A stretch of 64,000 nucleotides of DNA from the NCBI GenBank assembly GCA_015183035.1, contig JACZZP010000002.1:620001-684000 (forward strand), written 5' to 3'. The notes under the pieces were generated by a model. That model ran no database searches and was not told the DNA's origin. It worked only from the letters and a program-made list of their open reading frames with translations. Made by a program: the position numbers and the translations under genes. The DNA comes from Meloidogyne chitwoodi (taxonomy: Eukaryota > Nematoda > Chromadorea > Rhabditida > Meloidogynidae). Below are positions 48,559 through 64,000 of this stretch, one piece after another (the first letter of the stretch is position 1; each line of letters begins with the position of its first letter).

Positions 48559-48998
48559 TATTTTTATTAAAATTTGTTGAAAAAAATTAATTTTTATTGA
48601 TTAAGGCGACCGAGAAAGGAAAATAAAAAAAATAAATTAAAAAGAAACACTTTTTTTAATATTATTTTATTTAAGATAAAAATAAGTTGATGAAACACAT
48701 TAAAGTAAATAATTTATTAATTAATAAAACACACATTTCTGATTAATTTTTAAAAGAAATTCTGATTTTCATAATTCTGATTTATATAATAAAACAAAAA
48801 CACATTTTTAGTGAAAATAAAATACAAATTTAAAAATACAAATTAATTTAAAAAACAAATATAAATTGCTAATATTTTAAAACGTATTTTTGTAAAAATA
48901 CCCGTCTAAGGGAGAAATGAAATAAATATAATAAACCTTTTAAAAATATTAATTAATTAATTTAATATATTTTTTTAATTTTTAAGCCTTTCAATTCT
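48559..48998. other. Spacer between PEX11 and the LRR gene
   Basis: AT-rich with a few TTCTGATTTT motifs near 48730-48790. No gene was recognised. Confidence 0.5.
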
Positions 48999-51905
48999 CT
49001 ATTTAAAAAATAAAAATAATAAAATAAAAATAATTAATTTATCACAAATTCTTCTTTTTATCTCATTATTTCTAGAATGACGATGTTGATGAAATGGAGG
49101 TTCTTCATAAGGTTCATCATTTTCTTCTTTTTCTTTAATTTCTTCTTTTTTATCATCATTATTTTCCCAAGAACGTAAACTATGCATTGGTGGAAGAGAT
49201 TTTTGAATAAATAATAAAGTTTTATTAATTTTAGAAGAAAGAGTTGAAGTTATTATAAGAGGAGGAGATTGTGTTGGTTGTTGTACCCATAAAGGACAAC
49301 CAGAAGAAGCTGGAGAATAATATAATAAAGCCTTAAAAGTCTGTTCACGTCCACAATAATTTTCTGATAACCACTGAGAAAAATAATAAAATACAATTGT
49401 ATTTTTAATAAAAATAATTTTGTGTTTTCTTTACTCATAAATTTCTGAAAAATGTATTTTCCTAATTGATTAAATTCTGATAATTCTGATTTTTGTATTT
49501 TAGTTATAGTTAAGATTTTATATATTTTTGTATTTTCTTTTTTCTGATTTTTATTTTATTGCAATTCTGATATTTCTGATTACTGTATTTTGATGTTTTT
49601 TGTGTTTCTGATTATATTTTTAACATTAATAATTCTGATTTTAAAAATCAGAAATACATTATTTTAATAACGTTAAATTAATATGCCTGTTCCTCAGCAG
49701 GTGAATTAATTAACCACTGAATTGCACAAGAACAATAAAGGGTATTTTCAGTAAACAAAAAACGTTGTGCATCATTGCGTAAACAATCAGGAGAAGATAA
49801 AGCTTCTCTAATCTGAAAAAAATAATTTATTAATTTAAATAATTAATTTAATTTAATTACTGTATTATAAGTAAAAACAAGAGAGCCTAGATTCTCTGCC
49901 CCCAATGCCCATCCAGGCACTAATCGACCAATTTGATTATTTTGAAAATGAACGGAACCAACAGTAAAAAGACCAGAAATTGCTCCTTCTGCAATACGTC
50001 CAATACGGGATTCTCTAATTTGCAACTTAAATAATTATTTTATTTTTTATTATTATTCTATTTTTATTTAAACAATCTGTGTGGCCTTAATTTTTTTATT
50101 TTTAAATAAAATATGAAATTTAATATGATCAGGTATTTAGTTGTAATAATAAAAAAAAATTATTTTTTAAAAATAAAAAAATGAAATATGATGCAATAAA
50201 ATTAGTTATATTATTTTTTGCAAAATATAAAAAATATTTAGTAAAATTAAATTATTTTTTTTTGGCAAAAGAAAACTAAAATAAAGACAGTAAAAATACA
50301 ATAGAAAATTTGTTTTTTATTATTTTTATAATTCTGATTTTGTATTTTTTGTGTTTCAGATTTTTTAACATTTCTGATTTTAATTCTGGTTTCTATCAAC
50401 AATAAATACATTAAAAAAAATATTCTGATTTTTTGTATTTTTCATAATTCTGATTTTCCAAGTTTTCTGATTTTTTGTATTTTATTTTTTGAAGTGTATT
50501 TTTGATTTTTAAAATATTCTGATTTTTTGTATTTTTGATTTAAGAAAATTCTGATTTTTGTATTTTTGATTTTTAGAATATAATTCTGATTTTTTGTATT
50601 TTTAGAATATTCTGATTTTTGTTTTTTTACTTGATTTAAATGAGATAATTCAGCAAATCCATCTTTAGGTAACTGACTTAAAGCAGAGTCAACAATAATT
50701 ATTTGATGTAATCTGCTACTGTTCTGAAAAACGCCAACTTCAATAGAACACACTCCACGAAGAGTTAAAAAATCAATACGTGAAATTGCTGCCAAAGAAT
50801 TTGTTTCTAATTCAAAACAGCGTTCTTCAATAATTAATTCACGTAAATTTTCAACATTTCTTTTTAAAAAATAATTAAATTTAAATTATTTTTAAATATT
50901 TACTTAAAAGCAAATGCTCTAATTCTTTCCAAAGAATTATCCAAAATTTTAATAGAAAGAGGATATTCATTTCCTATACCAGAAAATGATGTTTTATGTA
51001 ATTCTCTAAGATTTTTATTTCCTTTAATTACTAAAATTCTGAAAAATTAAAATAAAATTTATTTTTAATTTAATTTAATTTAAAACCTTAATTTTCTCAA
51101 TTGTTTAAATGCGTGTCTTTCAATTAAATCAAGTCTTTGACAATTAAAAATATAAATTTCTTCAATTTGTTGAAAATTTCTAAAAGTTTGTTTTTCTATA
51201 CTATTTATTGTCCAATTCCTAATTAAAATTATTTTAAAATGTGAAGGCCAATTTGAAGGAATTGTATCAAAATTAAGTCCTAGACAGTCTAACTAAAAAG
51301 TATTTTTTTAAGAAATTAATTTTTAAAAATTAGTTGGTCAGTAAAGAAACAATTAAAATACATGAAAAACACAAAGACATATTTTAAAATTTGTTTTTCT
51401 GATTTAATTGTGTGTTTTTATGTATTTTTGTGTTGTATTTTTGTTTTTTTATAATTTTTGGAAAAACACAAAAATGTATTTTTAATAAAGAAAACACAAA
51501 AATACATGAAAATACAAAAAAAGTTTTTAATATGTATTTTTGTTTTAAATGTTTTTGTGTTTTTCGTGTATTGTTGTATATTTTCTTCTGATTTTTTGTA
51601 CTGTAAATTAACTGAAGAATTTTCCGGAAAAGAAACAATGCTTAATTAAAATCAGAATAACTCAAAGGGTAAAAATACAAAAATAAAAATAAATTAACTG
51701 TAGACTCTTTAGTGCAATCACAACCATCAGGACAATATTCTGCTTCTCTCCTTAAATTATTATGATTTTCTTGAATAATTGAAGAAGAATTGTTGTTTTT
51801 AATTAAAAAAGTAATAAAAAAATAAATTAATTTAATTATTAAAAAATAATTATTTTTAAAAAATTTTAATTTTTTTCTTTCAGTAAAATTATTATTATTA
51901 ACCAT
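48999..51905 (-). CDS. Leucine-rich-repeat cell-surface or secreted protein
   Basis: The N-terminal hydrophobic stretch (YFLIIKLIYFFITFLI) is a signal or anchor. It is followed by an LRRNT cap, YCPDGCDCTKESTLDCLGL, completed across an intron. LRR units follow: FRNFQQIEEIYIFNCQRLDL, FKQLRKLRILVIKGNKNLRE, LAAISRIDFLTLRGVCSIEV, FAELSHLNQ and GLFTVGSVHFQNNQIGRLVP. An LRRCT-like cap comes next (NTLYCSCAIQWLINS, WLSENYCGREQTF), then a low-complexity acidic linker and a hydrophobic C-terminus (LIIFILLFLFF) that could be a membrane or GPI-anchor signal. It resembles the extracellular LRR-only proteins of nematodes; no orthologue is claimed. Large introns carry TTCTGATTTT and TGTATTTTT repeats. Confidence 0.8.
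49440..51660. repeat. TTCTGATTTTTGTATTTT repeat clusters in LRR-gene introns
   Basis: Irregular repeats are concentrated at about 49440-49650, 50330-50640 and 51370-51660. The motif is on the plus strand, opposite to the gene. It is the same motif family as in the PEX11 introns (about 47710-47890 and, as AATCAGAA, 48060-48280). Confidence 0.75.
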
Positions 51906-53004
51906 TTATTTTTTCGCATTCTTTTTTTTAAAAATCTAAAAATAAATTTATAAATTTAAAAAAAAGGTTAAAAATCAATCATTTTAAAAAATTTATTTAT
52001 TTTTAATTTTTACTTTTTTTAAAAAATAAAATAAAAATAAAAAAAGAGGTAATCATCGCCTCAAGAGGTTAAAAAGGAAAGGGCAGAAAATGGCTTTTTA
52101 AGTAAAAAAAAAATAAAATAAATAAATAATTAGTAAAAAAAGAGAAAAGATGACACAAAACATATTATTATTAACCTCTTCCCTCTATAAATGTTTGAGA
52201 GATTAAAATAAAATAAAAATGTAAAAATTGGCATTGAGGGGAGGATATAAATAAATATTATTTATTATATTAAAAAAAGGAAGGGAGAAAATCTGTGTTA
52301 AAAAAAGGGTAAAAAAGTGTGTTAAAATGAAATAAAAAAATAAATAAAATAGTATTTTATTTTTTAAATATTCTAAAATTTAACGTAAATATATCACAAA
52401 GTATATTTTTTAAATGGTTCTATTTTAAATTATTTCACAGTAAAAATCTTAAAATTCTCTAAAATTAAAAAAAATTCAACAGACTAATAATACTCTTTTT
52501 ATTAAAGTAAAAGTATTAAAATAAAATAAAAAGAAATAAGTAGAGGAGAATAATAAAAAGAAAATAAATATATATAAAATAAAATATGTGAGAAAAATAA
52601 ACTTAAGTTTTAAGAGAAAAAGAACATGCTTTTTAGAGTATTTTAAAATAAAAGAAAAGAAAAGGAGGGAGGAGATTTTAAAACTTGAGTAGAGAAAAAG
52701 GGGAAAATAACCAACTGATGATAATTTTAAAAAATAAATAAAAATATTATTGTGGACAACAAAACATTTTATATTAAAATTAAAAAAAATTAATTTAAAT
52801 TAATTAATTTATTTATTTATAAATTGCTAAAAAAATATTAAAAAATGTACATTCTATTACATGAAAATTGATCAAATTTGTCGTGTCAAAATTAAATTTT
52901 ATCATCTTTTAATTAATTTATTTTTAGTCTAAAATTATTACCAAATATAGTACAAAAAATAAATAAAATATTAAAAAATAAAAATATATAAACCTTTTTT
53001 TATT
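51906..53004. other. AT-rich intergenic region
   Basis: 1.1 kb of A/T- and purine-rich sequence (AAAATAAAATAAA, GGAGGGAGGAGA near 52660). No exon, RNA gene or inverted-repeat element was recognised. Confidence 0.5.
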
Positions 53005-54997
53005 TTAATTTCTTCCATTTTCTTCACAAATTTCCTTTTTTAATTCATAATCTTCTTCCCAAAATTCATCATCGTCCAAATCAGCAATGGGAAAGCGTAA
53101 AATTGCTGCTACGCCAGTCTAAAAAAATAAAAATAAAAATTTAAAGTATTTTAAATTAAACCAATTGAGTTAATTGTTCCCCTGTAGCATGCATTGAAGA
53201 AAAAATGAGAACATTACAACCCTATTTATTTAACAATAAATTAATTAATAATTAAAAAGTAAACCTGTTCTTTAATACTTTCTACAAGTTGAACATATTT
53301 TCTTCGTTGAGTAATATCTTTTGAGCGAAAAAGAGAATCTGATACCTTTAAAATAAAATATCTACATATCTTTTAAAATATTTTAAATTTTAAAAAACAA
53401 AAAAACCATAAGTGTTTCAATAGATTGTTGGTCACGAGCATAAATTACATGTTTATAGCCATAAACAGCTCGTTGTGGATCTGTTGACATTAATTCCAAA
53501 AATGTATTTAAAGCTTTAACTTCTGCTTGTGCCTTTAGTTTTAAATTTATTTTTGAATATTTTTAAAAAATACTTTAGTTTCACTCAATCTTTGACCAAC
53601 AGCACAGTCAGAAAGAACTTCATTTAATGAATGCTTTAAAAATATTTATTTAAAAGTTAATTTAATTAAAAAAAACCTTAAATCCACTAGAAGAATGAAC
53701 CAAAATAAATTTACTTTTTTGTGGAAAAATTGTTTGTCTAAGCCCTTCCTTTTCTATATATTGCCAAAAGAATTCCATATATTGTTCTCTTAAGAAGCCT
53801 GGACTAGCTACAATTACACATTTTATTTGCTAAAAATTTTTTAATACTAGAATTAAATAAAAAAATTATAAAAAATTATTTCTTAAAAAATAATAAAATT
53901 AAAAATACAAAAAAGCCAGACATAAAAGGATGTCTCCATTTTGTTTAGTGGTCCTTTATTATTTTTAATAAAAAAAGGCCCAAAGGTTCGAAGCCCATCA
54001 ATGAAAATTAATTTTAAAAGAAACAGAAAATAATAAAAAATTATAAAAATATTTTTAAATTTCCTCAACAAAATATTGGAAATAAAATATAATCTTTAAA
54101 TGAAAAATAACCTCTAAATTAACATGCCGAAGAAAAGCAACAGCTATAGCATTAAAAAAAGAATTTAAACTTTTTTCATGTTGTTGAGCAAAACCTTTGC
54201 GCTTTCTTGCAATCTGAATTTTAAAAAATTAAATTAAAAAATATTTATATTTTTATAAGAAAACCTGCATGTCAATTTTAGATTTTACAATAGTCATTGA
54301 AGAACTTATTAAACAAATATTGGCAAGACCTTCATGCATAACCTTTATATAAAGAATTTATTTGTTTTTTGATTAGAAAATAGAAATAAATACAATTCCA
54401 GCAACATCTGCCTTATTAGAAACATCAGCACAAAGTTCTAGTCTATGTAAATCAACAGCATCCCAACATTGCTTTTCCAAAGTAAAAACTCTGTTTAATG
54501 CCAAGTCAAGTGTGTGATAAGCACCGAGACGTACATGCTGATTTTCTTGGATATTTTTTCCTTTAATTAAAGAAGTTTTTACAATAAGATTTTAGGAATT
54601 TTAAAATTTAAATCAAATATTTAAATAATAATTTTCAAACCTTTCAAATGTAAAGAACAGACAGTCGCATCAAAATCGATTGTTTCAATAGAAATTGTCA
54701 AAGTCCTAAAATTGTAAAATATTTACTTAATTCTCTGTATAGTAAAATAATTACATTTGAACCCGTTGACTAGTTTTTGATCCAGTTGATGTTTCATTAG
54801 TTATTTTTCTCATAGTAGAACTGCGTACAACATCTCCAATTCTATTTAAAAAAAATAAAAGAAAATTAATAAAAGTAAATATAAATTAAAAATTACCTAA
54901 CAAGATTATAAACATGCCACATATCTTCTTCTTCTTCACAAATTAATCTTACAAAACCGGAAGTATCTTTCTGAAGTCCACGTTTTAGAATTTTCAT
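53005..54997 (-). CDS. PELO: Pelota (Dom34), ribosome rescue factor
   Basis: Pelota, with its GTPase partner HBS1, splits stalled ribosomes in no-go and non-stop decay. It starts MKILKRGLQKDTSGFVRLIC, the family N-terminus, then EEEEDMWHVYNLV and IGDVVRSSTMRK. The central domain has HTLDLALNRVFTLEKQCWD and VASPGFLREQYMEFFW, and domain 3 has SLNEVLSDCAVGQRLSETKA, QRAVYGYKHVIYARDQQSIE, LMVSDSLFRSKDI and GVAAILRFPIADLDDDEF. As expected for Pelota and unlike eRF1, there is no GGQ motif. About twelve exons fit. One intron holds a tRNA-like sequence. It is divergent from the ARL14EP-domain gene. Confidence 0.93.
53929..54003 (+). other. tRNA-like sequence in Pelota intron
   Basis: TTTAGTGG resembles part of an A box and AAGGTTCGAAGCCC contains a perfect B box. 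GATG near the start can pair with CATC at the end. The variable part is A/T-rich and degenerate. It is antisense to the host gene. Confidence 0.4.
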
Positions 54998-55335
54998 ACT
55001 GATCTAAACATTCATTTTATAAATATAAAACAATTCTAGTAAATAAGAAATTCAGACAAATTAAAATTTGTAAATTAATTTGCAAAATAAATTTATTATT
55101 TGGCAAATGAAACATGTCAATTCTGCCCTATGACCATTTTGTCCACAGTTTGTTATGACCATTTTGTCTAAAAATATAAAATTTTACTAGAACTGCTTTG
55201 TTGTTTTGAATAAGCTTATCCTCGATTTAAGCATTAACTTTAATTCTGTTATTGAATCTTGCAATTTTGATTTTACTGCATTTTATTTCTAATTACAAAA
55301 TTATTGTTACACTATTTATTTAAATTTCGTCATAA

Positions 55336-56405
55336 ATGACAAGTAATACTTCAAACTCAACAAGTGAACAATTCAATACAAATAGTACACAATCAGAAGA
55401 AAATTGTATAAGAGAAGCTTTGGATGATGATGATGATGAAAGTTTTCGTCCAGAATTGAATGATGATTTGAGTAGTGAAGCAGGAACAATAATAACTAAC
55501 GGCAAGGTTAACTTTATTTTTTATAAATTAAAATTTTTAGAAAATATTACCATTATAACTATTTATTTTAAAAAGCTGACAAGTTTTCTCAAGAATAAAC
55601 TAAAAATTGAATAAATCTTCTGTTAAAATTTACATTTTTTCAGAATTTACAACAAATTGCATCAACCTCCGAAGCAGGTTTTTCTGTTCAATCACTTTTA
55701 GGTGATTGTGAAGAATATACTGAGGATCTTGAACGTATTCGCCGTACTCAAAAAATTTTCAAAGAACTGCAATTTAACAAACCGGGCAGACAAACTGAAT
55801 TAATTTCTACAGAAAAGTCACAAACTGAATATAAAAATACTAGACCTAAACGAAGTAGCAAAAACAAAAATAACTCGAGGAATGGAGGTTATATTTTTTT
55901 ATATTTTGAGCAGTTTTAATTACTGAAAGTATTTTTAAATTTATTTCCTTTGGGGATTGTTATTTCGTGGCATGAAAATAATAAAAGAGATGGGGTTGTT
56001 TTTTATTAAGAAATTTTAAGATGTTATTTTTTAAAATAAATCTGAAGAATTTATCATTTAAAGAGAAACTCAAAAACTATTTAAAATTAAAAAATTCAAT
56101 TTATTGTCTAGAATCTTCGAGGAACACTAATAAGTCAAACAATTCTACAAACAAACTCTTCCACAATCAGAAAGGTCTTCTAGTTACAAATAGAGGACCT
56201 GTTGATCTCTGTGATTGTCTCAGCTTGGAATGCTCAGGCTGTAATTATCCTGTGAGTATTTTAATAATTTTAACTTAAATTTTTTTAAATTTAGTGCAAA
56301 AAGTGTGGTTCAAAAAAATGCAGTTATGCCTGTAGAAATGGTCGAAAAACCTTTATTGAAAGTATTGAAGAATTGAAATCTACAATAAAAAATCCATTTC
56401 TATAG
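55336..56405 (+). CDS. ARL14EP-domain protein
   Basis: Four exons. The N-terminal half is acidic and Ser/Asn-rich (REALDDDDDESFRPELNDDL). The C-terminal half holds the cysteine-rich ARL14EP/ARF7EP_C domain: GLLVTNRGPVDLCDCLSLEC, then CSGCNYPCKKCGSKKCSYAC and RNGRKTFIESIEEL. The spacing of Cys residues matches the human domain ([20 protein letters not shown]). In mammals the founding protein links ARL14 to myosin, and related proteins act in chromatin complexes; which role applies here cannot be read from the sequence. It lies 340 bp from divergent Pelota and 507 bp upstream of the MRP gene on the same strand. Confidence 0.8.
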
Positions 56406-56912
56406 AAGCAAAGTTTTGGTTAAATTTTATTTATTTTTTTTTAATTTAATATTTTTCTCTTAATTTTTAATAATTTTTTCCTTTATTTATTGTAAATTTG
56501 TTTAATTAAAAATTTTGATAACTTAAAAAATTGAATTGATGATGTCAATTGTCTGAAAGTTTTTTTTCTTTCAGAAATTATTAGTAAAGGTTTTTAACAA
56601 CAAAATTGATAATACAAATTTAATAAGTTTAAGGGTAAAATTAGGACATTTATTTGAAAAGAAATGTAAATAAATACATTTTTTGTACCTTCTATTTTTA
56701 AGTAGTTTATATTTTAACAAAATTATCTCAAAAATGTTGTCATTTTTGTTGTCTTCTTTTTTCTCCAGAAAATTATTAGAGATAAAAAATATTGTTTGTT
56801 TCTTATCAATATTAAAATATACTTTTCTGTCCTTTTTTATTCGACCTTAATTTTTAATTTTACTTTTTTTCTTTACTAATTTAAAAAATCATTATATCAC
56901 TTTTTTTAGATT
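56406..56912. other. Spacer between ARL14EP-domain gene and MRP
   Basis: AT-rich. It ends with TTTTTTTAG three bases before the MRP ATG, a likely trans-splice acceptor. No other feature was recognised. Confidence 0.45.

Positions 56913-64000
<7,088 letters not shown>

Overview
The window is nematode nuclear DNA. It is very AT-rich, exons are small, introns are typically about 45-60 bp and end in TTTTAG or TTTCAG, and many start codons lie just after a TTTTAG-like acceptor, as expected for spliced-leader trans-splicing. Orthologues such as a CED-9-type Bcl-2 protein, a DUF1057-type hydrolase and an F-box-like family fit a plant-parasitic tylenchid such as Meloidogyne. The species assignment is inference.

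Layout. 0-5.6 kb (+): a reduced Brahma-like SNF2 gene, a decayed F-box-like gene and an alpha/beta hydrolase. 5.7-7.3 kb (-): CTU2 (tRNA thiolation), head-to-head with the kinetochore gene ROD/KNTC1 (7.5-15.1 kb), which is followed by an unassigned coiled-coil gene. 17.9-20.9 kb: ribosomal protein eL19 (-), head-to-head with the ribosome-assembly factor KRR1 (+). 21.6-28.3 kb (+): PiT phosphate transporter, CED-9/Bcl-2 and the splicing factor BUD13. 28.4-33.5 kb (-): a secreted ShK plus nitrobindin-like protein and a short-chain dehydrogenase. 34.7-36.8 kb (+): the cilium protein DZIP1 with an upstream RFX X-box match, and a 47-residue membrane protein. 37.1-42.9 kb (-): an LTV1 fragment and two copies of ribosomal protein eL6, one lacking its N-terminus, invaded by nested transposons. 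43.9-47.2 kb (+): NUP85. 47.4-55.0 kb (-): PEX11, a leucine-rich-repeat membrane protein and Pelota. 55.3-64 kb (+): an ARL14EP-domain protein and an MRP/ABCC transporter that runs off the end.

Most genes are single-copy eukaryotic housekeeping genes. Several concern ribosome production and surveillance (eL19, KRR1, LTV1, eL6, Pelota). The unusual content is in three places: the Brahma-like gene without its DExx ATPase lobe; non-coding DNA rich in small inverted-repeat elements (including two Merlin-type deletion derivatives with visible 8-bp target duplications and host-gene introns carrying tRNA-like sequences); and the duplicated eL6 region. I see no CRISPR array, rRNA or intact tRNA gene.
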